Shown one piece after another: positions 37,681-49,187 of a DNA stretch of 64,000 bases; position 1 is the stretch's first letter, and every line of letters starts with the position of its first letter. The notes below the pieces were generated by a model. It did not search any database and was not told the DNA's origin. It saw only the letters and a program-made list of their open reading frames with translations. The stretch is from Callorhinus ursinus (lineage: Eukaryota > Chordata > Mammalia > Carnivora > Otariidae): NCBI RefSeq assembly GCF_003265705.1, contig NW_020312903.1, forward strand, positions 23,996,194-24,060,193. The letters are read 5' to 3'. The translations under genes were made by a program, and so were the position numbers.

Positions 37681-37839
37681 ATGAAATGAAATGGCAGAAT
37701 GACCAATATGACCTACAGATAATGTATGCTTGGGTAGAGTGAAGATGGACCCCAGACCCTGCTTTCTCTCATCCATTCCTCCGACAGTTTGATCAAGAGA
37801 GCCAGAATTCTGCTTTAATTTCACTTCTAAGTCATTCTT

Positions 37840-38103
37840 CTAATCACATAAATCCCTCAATGCTAATCCCATGAGCAGGTGGCCTGAGGACAACCCACAC
37901 TCCTGCAGTATAGCACATGTGCCTGTTCCCGTTTTTCTTTCTCCATAGCACTTTTTTTCATGTGACATGATAATATTCTACCTTTTAATATGTCTGCCTC
38001 CCCAGATGAGGGCAGACATTCCTATCTGTTTTGTCACTGTATCCTCAACACTTAGAGTCTCGCACTTGGTGAGTACTCATAACTATTTGTTGATTGTTTC
38101 AAA
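37840..38103 (+). mobile_element. L2 3' end
   Basis: CCATAGCACTTTTTTTCATG, TGTCTGCCTCCCCAGATGAG, GGGCAGACATTCCTATCTG, GTATCCTCAACACTTAGAGT, GGTGAGTACTCATAAC give the L2 3' end in order. Confidence 0.75.
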
Positions 38104-38302
38104 GAACTTCTGCTTTTCATGAGGAAATGCAATTTTACATCCTAACTCTTTCCTATTCTTTTGGTTATATACACAAATGCCCAGAACAAAGTTAGTCATC
38201 AGCAGTAAGTAGGACTAATACTTTTCTAGATTTTTAAAGATTTTCTTAATATTGAAAATAATTGAATCCTCCCCTTCTTTATTAAAAGAAACATCTTTGG
38301 GG

Positions 38303-38475
38303 ATGAAAGGTACAGCATAGGGAATATAATCAATGGTATTTTAATAGCATTGTATGGTGACAGATGGTAGCTACATTTATGAACACAGAATAATGTATAA
38401 AGTTGTTGAATCACTATGTTGTATACCCACAAATCATGTAACTTTGTGTGTCAACTATACTTCAATTAAAAAAAA
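38303..38475 (+). mobile_element. L1 3' UTR fragment
   Basis: AGGTACAGCATAGGGAATAT, AGCATTGTATGGTGACAGAT, GTTGTTGAATCACTATGTTG, then GTCAACTATACTTCAATTAA and an A-run: an old L1 3' end. Confidence 0.85.
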
Positions 38476-38890
38476 GGAAAAAAACCCTCTATAATTGTAC
38501 TTTCTAAATACACAAATTCATTTAATTCATAGCTTTATTCACTGGCTTGATGGAGAGTATGTTAAAAATAGTACTATGATTTCTTTAGATTCCTTGAAAT
38601 ACATGACAAAGAGGAGTACTCCAAAATTACAAATATTTGTATCTTACTTCAAGGAAGGGAAAACTCATCAGTGTTTATGAAATAGGAGAAACTACTCTGA
38701 AAACAACAACAACAACAAAAACTTCCTGATGCTGTATCACATCTAATCAGAACTATTTTTCTTCATGTCAGAGAATAAAGCAGGTTTTACTTTTTACATT
38801 TTTAATAGGACTGTAATGTGCTGTAATTTTTTAATTATTTAAATAGGCCAAGTAATCTTTCATTTTCCAAGGTCATTTCTCTTAAAAAGA
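38476..38890. other. Unassigned DNA with (AAC)n
   Basis: A short (AAC)5-6 repeat lies at about 38700-38717. Nothing else is recognised. Confidence 0.55.
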
Positions 38891-38896
38891 ATAGTA

Positions 38897-39420
38897 TTCC
38901 TCACTTCATACCTGTTAGAATGGTTATTATCAAAAAGAGAAGAAATAACAGGTGTTGGCGAAAATGTGGAGAAAATAGAACCCCAGAGCACTGTTGGTAG
39001 GAATGTAAATTGGTGCAGAAAACAGAATTTAGAGTTTCCTAAACTTAAAAAATCTTAAAAAAAAAAAGAAAGAAAGAAAAGAAGCTCATACATAGAACAA
39101 AGTGATGGTTGCCAGAGGCAGTGGAGAATGTGTGAAATAGGTCAAGGAGGTCAAAAGGAATATACTTTCTATTATAAATAAGTCATGGGGATGTAATGTG
39201 TAGCATAGTGTCTACAGTTAATAATACTATAAAACATATTTGAAATTTACAAAATTATAGATCTTAAAAGTCCTCATCACAAGAAAAACAAATTTCTGTA
39301 ACTATGGTGATGAATGTTAACTAGACTTGTGATCATTTAGCAATATATTCAAACAGTGAATCATTATGTTGTACACCTGAAACTAATATGTTATATGTCA
39401 AGTATATCTCAATTTAAAAA
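38897..39420 (+). mobile_element. L1 3' end with internal deletion
   Basis: It starts at the ORF2 segment before the Cys-rich motif (CTCACTTCATACCTGTTAG) and keeps GGTGTTGGCGAAAATGTGG. After an A/GAAA-rich stretch at 39055-39082 it jumps straight to the 3' UTR (GATGGTTGCCAGAGGC...), so the ATGGAATATTACTCAGCC region is absent. The end carries CCTGAAACTAATATGTTATA and a short A-rich tail. Confidence 0.88.
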
Positions 39421-40118
39421 ATAGCATACCTATGTTTTGGTATATATGTTTATGTTACAAAAACTGCAATTAAAATTAAAATAAAGCAAACTCTAAGTAA
39501 AATCAAACTCTAATGTATTGTAGATGATAGATAATAAAAGGCCAGAGGCATAAAAATGAATGATTTACCTTTTTCTAAGTTGTTCCTTTGAGAATTTTTA
39601 ATGCATAAATCATTCTAAAAAGAGGTTTCAATAATTGATAACTAATAATACCATTTACAGTTTGTTTAGAAAATAGTGTTTGAGGCATTTTATGCTTAAG
39701 CATATCATATGAAGCCTAGAAAATTTTATAATCAATTCTCAAAAATTTCTGCTTAACAAAGAAACTTAAAGCTCTCTATAAAATACCTGACTGCTTTCAA
39801 CTTATATGAATGTAGTTAGCAAATTAAAACCTGGGTTCAAAAATATTTATTGCCAAGCATGTTAGGACTTATGCTTGGAAAGCACAACAGCAAAGTTATT
39901 CACAAATTTTTCTTATACCTTTATTTTTCTTTTAAAGACTTGACTGTAACAATTGTGCTTCTGCTCTTTTATTGGACAGTATTTAAACTGAGCCAAGGAA
40001 TTGAGCAAAAGCTACCCAGTAGCCATGAAATAAACATCTTGTCTGCTTCACAGGACTTACTCAAAACATTTGCCCTCCTTACGAAAAGGAAATGTTTAAA
40101 ACAAAACAGTACAAAAAT
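39421..40118. other. Unassigned DNA
   Basis: No gene recognised. A 98-codon frame (39850-40146) runs into the SINE tail and has no motif. Confidence 0.5.
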
Positions 40119-40132
40119 AGCCAGGTTTTCTT

Positions 40133-40164
40133 TTTTTTTATTTTAAGATTTTATTTGTTTATTT

Positions 40165-40203
<39 letters not shown>

Positions 40204-40356
40204 CGTGCATGCACAAGTAGGGGGAGTGGCAGAGGGAGAAAGATAGAAACAGGCTCCCCCACTGAGTAGGGAGCCCGATGTGGGTCTCCATCCCAGGACC
40301 CTGGGACCATGACCTGAGCTGAAGGCAGACGCTTAACTGACTGAGCCACCCGGTAT
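40133..40356 (-). mobile_element. CanSINE with long GA tract
   Basis: Reverse-orientation SINE. The CT-rich part of the body has grown into about 15 GA units (about 40169-40199). Head complement: GACTGAGCCACCCGG. The target-site duplication is CCAGGTTTTCTT on both sides (40121-40132 and 40357-40368), a perfect 12-bp match. Confidence 0.96.
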
Positions 40357-40369
40357 CCAGGTTTTCTTA

Positions 40370-40940
40370 CAGATTTTTTTAAATGGAGATAAAAAACTTT
40401 GCTGAAAAGATTCTTTGGATTAGATATAATGTTTGTGAACCTCCTCCAGCAGTATTTATTGAAGCTAGCTCTCAGCAGGCCATAGCTATAGGCTCTTAAG
40501 TGGAAGGCCACTGATGATCTGTCATACTTCCTAGAGTAGAAGCCTCTTGAAGTCTCTTAGTCTATCTGTTTACCAAGGTGTCCCCAGAAACTATTCTATT
40601 GCCAAACTCATCATGGGTTTTGACTAACTGATTCCAGGAAGTAAACATGAGAGGTGTTAACAAATTAAATAGAGGCAAAAATATTTTGACTTCCATTTAT
40701 TTTAAAGAAATTGTAACAATGAAAGAACAGTGATAGGGGAGGGTTCAAGTAGAAAAAAGCACAAAAAGAAAATCTACAGAAAATATTATGCAGTGGCTGA
40801 CTTTTGATGGATTTGGTCCATATTCTACATTTGGCAATGTATTATATAGAAGAGCATCATAATCTTCTAACACAGAAAAAGATATGGATAAGAATATCCT
40901 TAGTTTTCTCTAAGAGTCCATTTATTTATTTTTTGACTTA
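40370..40940. other. Unassigned DNA
   Basis: No gene or transposon recognised. Confidence 0.5.
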
Positions 40941-40944
40941 TTAA

Positions 40945-41180
40945 AATATTTTCCAATTTTACTGATATATAACACATATTAAGTTGTGCAACATAATGAT
41001 TTATGCCTATGTTGCAAAATGATTATAATAATATGTTTTGTTAGCATCCATCATCTCCCATAGTTACAAACTGTTTTTGTAATTAAAAAAAACAAAACTT
41101 TAAAACTCTATCTCTCTTAGCCACTTTCAAATGTAGAATACAGTATTGTTAACTACAGTCACTATATTGAACTTTCCTAG
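40945..41180 (-). mobile_element. L1 3' UTR, reverse
   Basis: ATATAACACATATTAAGTTG, CATCCATCATCTCCCATAGT, CTCTTAGCCACTTTCAAATG and ACAGTATTGTTAACTACAGT are the complement of an old L1 3' UTR. It abuts a forward L1 that lacks this very part. Confidence 0.85.
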
Positions 41181-41728
41181 AGGAAAAAACAGGGGGTAAG
41201 TTCAACATTGGTCCTAACAATGATCTTTTGTATTTGAAACCCAAAGCAAAGGCAATAAAAACAAAAATAGATAAGTGAAAGTACATCAAGCAAAAAAGTT
41301 CTGCACAGCAAAATGAATGGGCAACCTACAGAATGGGAAAAAATATTTGGCAATCACGTTTGCTAAGCTGATAAGGGATTAATAGCCAAAATATATAAAG
41401 AACTCATACAATTCAACAGCAAGAAAATAATAACAATATTTCAAAAATGGGCAGAGGAACTCACTAGACATTTTCCCAAAGAAGACATACAAATGACAAA
41501 TGTGTCCATGAAAAAATGCTCATCACTAATCCTCAGGGAAATACAAATCAAAACCACAAAGAAATATCACCTGATACCTGTTAGAATAGCAGTCATCAAA
41601 AAGACAAACAGTAACAAGTGTTGAGGATGTGGAGAAAAAGAAACTCATGTGCATTGTATAAATTGGTTTAGCCACTATGGAAAATAGTATGGAGGTTCCT
41701 CAAAAAAATAAAAAATATAAAACTACAT

Positions 41729-41967
41729 CAAATAAAGGGCTAGTATCCAAAATCTATAAAGAACTTATCAAACTCAACACCCAAAGAACAAATGATCCCA
41801 TGAAGAAATGGACAGAAGACATGAATAGACATTTTTCCAAAGAAGACACCCAAACGGCCAACAGACACATGAAAAAGTGCTCAACATCGCTCAGCATCAG
41901 GGAAAACAAAATCAAAACCTCAATGAGATACCACCTCACACCAGTCAGAACCAGTCAGAATGGCTAA
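41729..41967 (+). pseudogene. L1 ORF2 fragment ending in a frameshift
   Basis: Open reading in ORF2 register with [17 protein letters not shown] and [16 protein letters not shown], then [15 protein letters not shown]. It ends at 41967, just after a 10-bp tandem duplication (CCAGTCAGAA twice at 41941-41960) that shifts the frame. The open frame happens to extend upstream into the older host L1, which is coincidental. Confidence 0.9.
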
Positions 41968-42424
41968 AATTAACAGGTCAGGAAACGACAGATGTTGGCG
42001 GGGATGCGGAGAAAGGGGAACCCTCCTACACTGTTGGTGGGAATGCAAGCTGGTGCAACCACTCTGGAAAACAGTATGGAGGTTCCTCAAAAAGTTGAAA
42101 ATAGAACTACCATATGACCCAGCAATTGCACTACTGGGTATTTACCCCAAAGATACAAATGTAGGGATCCGAAGGAGTATGTGCACCTCAGTGTTTATAG
42201 CAGCAATGTCCACAATAGCCAAACTGTGGAAAGAGCCAAGATGTCCATCAACAGATAAATGGATAAAGAAGATGTGGTATTTATATGCAATGGAATATTA
42301 TGCAGCCATCAAAAGGAATGAAATCTTGCCATTTGCAATGACGTGGATGGAACTGGAGGGTATTATGCTGAGCGAAATAAGTCAATCAGAGAAAGAAATG
42401 TATCATATGACCTCACTGATATGA
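41960..42424 (+). pseudogene. L1 ORF2 C-terminus, open frame
   Basis: A 154-codon open frame covers the last part of ORF2p. It contains the Cys-rich motif [18 protein letters not shown], then [36 protein letters not shown] and a natural-looking stop after MTSLI. The site that carries CA tracts in other copies is unexpanded here. The frame is separated from the upstream fragment by the 10-bp duplication. The C-terminal domain binds nucleic acid in L1 biology, but this piece has no promoter or complete enzyme. Confidence 0.93.
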
Positions 42425-43303
42425 GGAATTCTTAATCTCAGGAAAGAAACTGAGGGTTGCTGGAGTGGTGGGAGGTGGGATGGATGGGGTGGCTGGGTGA
42501 TAGACATTGGGGAGGGTATGTGTTATGGTGAGCTCCATGAATTGTGTAAGACTGTTGAATCACAGATTTGTACCTCTGAAACAAATCATACATTATATAT
42601 TAAAAAAAGAAGATAGTAGGAAGGGAAAAATGAAGGGGAGGGAAATCGGAGGGGGAGACAAAGCATGAGAGACTATGGACTCTGAGAAACAAACTGAGGG
42701 TTCTAGAGGGGGTGGGCGGGAGGATGGTTTAGCCTGGTGATGGGTATTCAAGAGGGCACATATTGAATGGAGCACTGGGTGTTATACGCAAACAATGAAT
42801 CATGGAACACTACATCAAAAACTAATGATGTAATGTATGGTGATTAACATAACATAATAAAATAAAAAAAGTAAAAAAAAGAAAAAAAAAACTACATATG
42901 ATCTGGCAACCCCACTTCTAGGTATTTATCCAAAGGAAACAAAAACACTAACTTGAAAAGATACCTTCACCTCCATGTTCATTGCAGCATTATTTACTAT
43001 GGCAAAGACATGGAAATAGCCTAAGTTGGTTAATGAATAGATAAAGAAAATGTGGTATGATTTCATTAAAAGGTGATTTCATTAAAAAAGAATGAAATCT
43101 TGTCATTTGCAGCAACATGGATAAAACTTTGAGGGTATTATGTTAAGTGAAGTAAGTCAGACAGACAAATAGTATGATCTTGCTTATATGTGGAATTTTA
43201 AAAAAATTAGAAACATAACAGATTGGTGGTTGCCACAGGAGGGGTGGGGGAGAAAGAATTGGATGTAGGTCAAAAGGTACAAACTTCCAGGTATATTTTA
43301 TTT

Positions 43304-45900
43304 GCTCATTTTAAATACAGAACTGTGGAATCCAAAGCGTGCTTTTAGCCTTAACCATTTAATTATATAAAATATAATTTTATTTACTCTCTTGATTTCT
43401 CCAAATACTATATTCTTTTAGCCACCTCTCAATATTAGAAATAGAAGTGAGTGATGTCTCCAGCCAGTTTTCATAGCCTTAATCACTTTCTAAATATTCA
43501 TTATACATCTTTTCATGTTTTATGTCTCCACGATAGATCCCTAATTTTTGGAGCTTCTCAATTGATATTTTACATTGGCCAACATTGTATCTAAACTCTC
43601 TGTATCAGAAAAATTGGCTTTGTCTTCTAAAAAATAGTTTAGGTTAACTTAGTAGCACAGCTATTTTTCTGTGAGCACATCATTTCACGTACGAACCCTA
43701 CTATTAATAATTTTCTATACAGAGAAGTTCCCCTTCCTAATCTTATTGATATTTTTAAGCCCGTTCTTCTATACTGAAGCATCTACTCCAATACAATGGC
43801 AACTCAGATTTTGCTTTTTGAATTAAATTTTTTTGTGCATGTGAAACCATATTGTAGGCTTTGTAAAAGCTATCAGGCAGCTTACCTTTAGATTTCATTC
43901 AGGTCCCGCCAGATAAGTCCTACTTGTGGGAGTAAGCATGCATACACAATGAAAACTACATACAAGATTTATCCTTTAAGTCTCAAAAGCATATTTTTAA
44001 GCAAATATGGATCTTAATCTTCTTTATTAATAAAAATTAATCACAGATAGAATTTATTTTCATGATAATTAGAACTTCAAGTAAGCAAACTTTCAAAGAA
44101 CTTGATGCTTAATGCTTATCTGTTGAGCAACTTCTCAGAGGCCATATGATTGGTAACAGAATTTATCACATCATATGAAAAAGTTGCCTGTGCAGTATTT
44201 CACATTAAGAAATTAGCAAAGTATCTGGTACTCTTATCTTTACCAGCTAAAATTTAACTTCTCTTTCTTTCTTTTTTCTTTTTAATTAATTAGAATCAGA
44301 AGCAGGAGACCTTGAGGGATGACTCTAGTCCCATAGGAGAAGCTAGACAATTATTTGGGGATACCTAAAGAGTAACAGTCTTTGAGAAAAGTACTGTACA
44401 TGTTTTACATGCACTAAGGCTTAAAGTTGTCATGGAATTTATAAGACAAAAAGAAATTTAATGCCTACCTAATAGATTCAACATCACACTGAACCTAAAC
44501 CATTGCAAGTGATAGCAAATTTCTTTGAAAACCCTCATTTTATGTGTTACCTTTAAGTATTAAAAGTAGTTTTAATTATTATGTCATTCCTATAGTTAAC
44601 AGTGTTTATTTAGTTTTCCTTTACATTGAAAACAGGGAGCAATTGTTTCCTCTATTATATTCACTTTTTAGGGAAATACCATTGTTTTTCTATGATTTTT
44701 GACTTTATTTCACTATATTACTGTATTACATTATACAATATATCATGAGGACTCAAAGGGTTTTTGGAAAGGAAAAATATTGATCTATTGATTCTCCCAT
44801 TTTAATAATGTAAATGAAATCTAGATAACCTGTAATCTCCTCTTAATATACTATCTTTTACAAGGTTTCATTAGTATTTAAGGGAATTTACAGAAAGATG
44901 AAAAAAGGATTAATTCTTCCAAGTTTAAGAATATAAATTATTTTCAAATGTCTATTAAGAAATTATAAAACCTTTGGCCAATTTTGGAAAATAAAAGATT
45001 TTTCTTTAGATTAACATATACAAATTGAAGTGTAATATATGAACATATGAGCAATTTTGAAAACTGCTTCAACTTTACTTCTGCATGCTTTATGTATCAT
45101 GTAGATACACATCTATAAGTGTTCTGAGCAATAATGAATTTACATAAAGTGAGACAGCAATATGTATTAATATTGTTATGATTAGTATTTTAAGTTAAAA
45201 CAAATTTTTAAAATAGTTAAATACAATTTCATTTAAGCAAGACATCCCCCAATAATTCCTGGAATTCTGTATGCTTTTAATATGAGAATTAAAACTGAAG
45301 AGTTTTAGTTGCTTATCAAGTATTGCACACCTCTACTATCTTCTTTTCATCAGTTTCGAGGATAATCCATACCATTATGAAATGCATCATTTAGATCCAC
45401 TGATTTTTTCTTTACCAGAGATCCAATATATTGATTTGCCCAGAATAGGTATGCATTAAATACTTAATGACAAATGAAATTTGTATACTTTTTATGGGGT
45501 AATGGTGGCTACCTACAACACATCTCAGCTTTGCATTTGCTTTCTAATGGATGAATCACATATGCTAATATACAATTATTTTAAGGGCTCAGTCACATGA
45601 AGATATGACTGAGGTGAAACTTTCCAGTATTTATAGACCACCTTCTCTATGAAAAGATAAATTAAAATTTAATACACACTAGTATTTCCAATTTGCTTTC
45701 TAAATTCTAAATTCTATTCTTTCTAAATTCTATTCTAAAAAAAGAGATTGACAAATTTGATTTTTAACTAAATTTTAATTAATTAGGATTGCAATACTCT
45801 TATGCATTGCTATTTAAATTATTATTGTTACTTAATATATTATTTATTTAGCTCCACTGATCAGATCAGATCATTTTGCATCATATGAGTTCAGGGGATA
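43304..45900. other. Unassigned AT-rich DNA, 2.6 kb
   Basis: No gene recognised. A MIR-like scrap may lie at 43325-43370 (AAAGCGTGCTTTTAGCCTTAACC). The rest shows no known repeat. Confidence 0.45.
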
Positions 45901-46129
45901 TATAGGCATACCTCAGAGATATTGTGGGGTTCAGTTCTAGACCACTACAATAAAGCAAATACTGCAATGAGTCAAATGAATTTTTTTATTATTCAGTGCA
46001 TATGAAAGTTATGTTTACACTACAATGTAGTCTATTAAACATGAAATAGCATTATGTCTTAAAAAAACAATGTATATACCTTAGTTAAGAAATACCTCAC
46101 ATTGCTAAAAACTGCTAACCATCATCTGA

Positions 46130-47820
46130 GGTTTCAGCAAATCATAATCTTTTGCCTGGTGGAGGGTCTTTCCTTGATGTTAATGGCTGCTGACTGATCA
46201 GGGTAGCGGTTGCTGAATGTTGGGCTGGCTGTGGCAAATTCTTAAAATAGGGTACCAATGCAGTTTTCCACATCAGTTGACTCTCCATGAACAATTTCTC
46301 TGTTTCAAACAATGCTGTGTGATAGCATTTAGCCCACAGTAGGACTTCTTTAAAAATTGAAGTCAATTTTCTCAGACCACACTGCCACTTTATCAACTAA
46401 GTTTATATAATATTCTAAATCCTTTGTTGTCATTTCAATGGTCTTCACAGCACCTTCAGCAAGAGTAAATTCCATCTCAAGAAACCACATTCTTTGCTCA
46501 TCCATAAGAAGCAACTCCTTATTTGCTCAAGTTTTACCATGAGATTGCAGACCTTCAGTCAAGCTTTAAGCTCTATTTCTAGTTCTCTTGCTATTTCCAT
46601 CACATGAGCAGTTACTTCCCTCATGGAAGCCTTGAACCTCTCCAAGTCATCCATGTGAGTGGGAACCAACTTATTCCAAACTCCTATTAATGTGGATATT
46701 TTGATGTCTTCTCATGAATCATGAATTTTTTTTTAAGATTTTATTTATTTATTTGAGAGAGTGAGTGAGTGAGTGAGAGAGAGAGAGAGCCAAGCCAGGG
46801 GAGAGGCAGAGGGAGAGAGAGAAGCAGGCTCCCCGCCCCATCTTAAGCTCAATCCCAGGACCCTGAGATCATGACCTGAGCCGAAGGCAGACGCTTACCC
46901 AACTGAGCCACCCAGGCTCCCCAAATCATGAATGTTCTAAATGGTTTTTAGGATGGTGGATCCTTTTCAGAAGGCTTTCAATTTACCTTGCCCAGAGCCA
47001 TCAGAATAATCACTATCAATGGCAGTGTTTTTTCTGAGCGGTATGTCTCAACAGCAGGCTTCAAATATTCAGTAAAATTTGCAAACAGGTGCTGTCATCC
47101 AGGCTTTGTTGTTCCATTTATAGAACACAGGCAAAATAGAGATTTAGCATAATTCTTAAGGGCCCTAGGACTTTTTGGAATGGTACATGAGCACTGACTT
47201 CAACTTAAAGTTGCCAGCTATAGTAGCCCCTAGCAAGAGTGTCAGCCTGGCCTTTGAAGTTTCAAAGATGCCTAGATGGCATCTTCTAATATAAGGTTGT
47301 TTTGTCTATGAAAATCTGTTGTTTAATGTAGCCACCTTCATTTATTATCTTGGCTATGTCTTCTGGATAACATGATGCTTTACCTTACACTTTTATGTTA
47401 CGGAGATGGCTTCTTTCCTTAAACCTTATGGACCAACCTCTGTGAGCTTCAAACTTTTCTTCTGCAGCTTCCTCCCCCCTCTTAGCCTTCAAAGAACTGA
47501 ATCTGGCTAGAGCTTTGCTCTAGATTTGGCTTTGGCTTAAGGAAATGTTGATCTTCTAGCCAGACCACTCAAACTTTCTCCATGTCAGCAATAAAACTAT
47601 TTTTTCTTATTATTTATATCTTCAGTGGAATAGCACTTTTAATTTCCTTTAAGAACTTTTCCTTGGCATTCATAACTTGGTGAACTGGAACAAGAGGGCC
47701 AGCTTTCAAACGATCCTGGTTTTTAATGTGCCTTCCTCACTAAGCTTAATCATTTCTAGCTTTTGATCTAAAGTAAGAGATGTGCAACTCTTCCTTCCAC
47801 TTAAAATACCTGGAGGCCAT
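46130..47820 (-). pseudogene. Tigger1 transposase remnant
   Basis: The start codon complement is at 47818-47820. The first residues, encoded next to CTCTTACTTTAGATCAAAAG, resemble the N-terminal helix-turn-helix DNA-binding region of pogo transposases. The C-terminal part is still open at 46142-46396 (84 codons, with KEVLLWAKCYHTALFE and LPQPAQHSATATLISQQPLT). In between, the frame is broken by a SINE, by a deletion of roughly 200 bases near 47024 that removes part of the catalytic DDE region, and by smaller deletions near 47270 and 47375. It cannot be functional. Confidence 0.88.
46727..46923 (-). mobile_element. CanSINE inside Tigger1
   Basis: Reverse-orientation SINE with GAGTGAGTGAGTGAGTGAGA in the body and GAGCCACCCAGGCTCCCC at the head. 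A perfect 10-bp target-site duplication AATCATGAAT lies at 46717-46726 and 46924-46933. It dates after the transposon. Confidence 0.96.
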
Positions 47821-48232
47821 TGTAGGGTTATCAACTGGCTTAATTTCAACATTGTTGTGTCTCAGCCAATAGGGAAGCCCAAGGAGAGTAAGAGAGATGG
47901 GGAGAACAACTGGTTGGTGGAGCAGTCAGAACACACACGATAAAGTGTGCCTTCTTATATATGCACAGTTTGTGGAGTCCCAAAATAATTACGATAGTAG
48001 CATCAAAGATCACTGATCACAGATTGTCATAACGACTATAGTAATAATGAAAAAGTGTGAAAGATTGAAAGAATTACCAAAATACAACACAAAGACATAA
48101 AGTGAACAAATGTAGGAAAAATGGCACCGATAGACTTACTCATCACAGGGTTGCCACAAATCTTAAATTTATAAAAAAACACAGTATGTATGAAGCACAA
48201 TTAAGTGAAGTGCAATAAAATGAGGTATGCTT

Positions 48233-49091
48233 ATAACATATTTGGTGATTCTTTAACTGGAAAAATAGTGCGTGGGTGCATTATTGCCTCCTAGCGTAAT
48301 GGACACAAAGAATTTTTTTTAGTATGGGTAGGAGACTACAAAAAAAAATCTCATATTTACATATAAATTTATGTATTACTATTTATGTTAAATATTTTCC
48401 AATTAAATTAAAAACCTATGAAATGTGAAGGGCTATTTGCCATTCAACATTATGAGCATTTTGAAAATATAGACAGATATAAATCTATACCTATAATTTA
48501 AGTATTCAGATATCCTAAAAATCATTTTCACTCAGCAATTTTTCAAATTGTTATATTTGTGGATCACTTTAACTAACAAACAAAAAAGTTTAATGCAGAA
48601 AGAACAGAAACCTATTGCCTTCTATACATAATTCTAATGCAAAACAGTTAAAATTTTGATACTTTTTCCTACTTTTTTGATATAAAAAGCAAAAGATGTA
48701 TTTTCATGTTTACCTTGAAAGACTGACTTGAGATTTAACATTTTTATATTTTATTCCCAGGTTTCAACTACCATTCTACTTTAAAACTGTGTAAAATATA
48801 AATTGCTGTTTTCAGTTCTCTGAGTTTAGAATTAATTGTGTACAAGTGTGGCCAAATCCAGTTGATTAGATATTTTAGCCCCAATTTAGCTCCCAGAAAT
48901 TATATTACTAGGGTTTAAACAGTAAAATCTGAGTTTCAAGGTCCCTGTTTTATGATACAATCCCACAAATTACTTTTTTTTTTCTCATTAAACTTTTTTG
49001 TTTTAATGGGTCTCAAAATTCTGTGACAGATTTTTGGTCAAGTTGTTTCCATTAAAAAGTACTGATTTTAAAAACTAATAACTTAAAACTG

Positions 49092-49092
<1 letters not shown>
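48233..49092. other. Unassigned AT-rich DNA
   Basis: No gene or repeat recognised. Confidence 0.5.

Positions 49093-49130
<38 letters not shown>
49093..49130. repeat. (CA)19 microsatellite
   Basis: Nineteen CA units followed by AAACAAAAACAAAAAAC. It lies 57 bases before an L1 insertion but outside its target-site duplication, so it is not part of that L1. Confidence 0.95.
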
Positions 49131-49133
<3 letters not shown>

Positions 49134-49187
49134 CAAAAACAAAAAACAAATGGTCCACAAATTACTTTTAAGAAAACCGGAAACACC

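Larger units (their letters stand above)
41729..42887 (+). mobile_element. Young L1 3' end, inserted in old L1
   Basis: About 1.16 kb of young carnivoran L1 from the ORF2 C-terminal region to the poly-A tail. The target-site duplication is AAAACTACAT (41719-41728 and 42888-42897). The 3' UTR carries CTGATATGAGGAATTCTTAA, a G-rich block at 42708-42723 and ATGAATCATGGAACACTACA near the end. It is highly similar to the L1 at 49188-49950. Confidence 0.95.
41185..43303 (+). mobile_element. Old L1, split by a younger L1
   Basis: The older element starts in ORF2 (ACCCAAAGCAAAGGCAATAA; GAATGGGAAAAAATATTTGG) and is interrupted at about 41728. It resumes at 42898 with ATGATCTGGCAACCCCACTT and runs to GGTACAAACTTCCAGG near 43294, where it stops without a poly-A tail. 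The younger insertion interrupts it mid-sentence in the segment before the ATCCAAAGGAAAC block. Many stops are present. Confidence 0.9.
45903..48232 (-). mobile_element. Tigger1 DNA transposon, nearly end to end
   Basis: A Tc1/mariner-superfamily element of the pogo/Tigger branch. Both terminal inverted repeats are present: GGCATACCTCAGAGATATTG at the left edge and TGAGGTATGCTTA at the right edge, flanked by TA dinucleotides as expected for TA target sites. The transposase lies on the minus strand. Without the inserted SINE the copy is about 2.1 kb against about 2.4 kb for the family. The shortfall comes from deletions, the largest near 47024. Confidence 0.95.

Noticed and set aside
39850..40146. 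98-codon frame with hydrophobic segment
   Set aside because: It ends in a SINE tail, and the hydrophobic run is due to T-rich codons.
49093..49130. CA tract as part of the L1 at 49188
   Set aside because: It lies outside the 18-bp target-site duplication, so it is an independent microsatellite.
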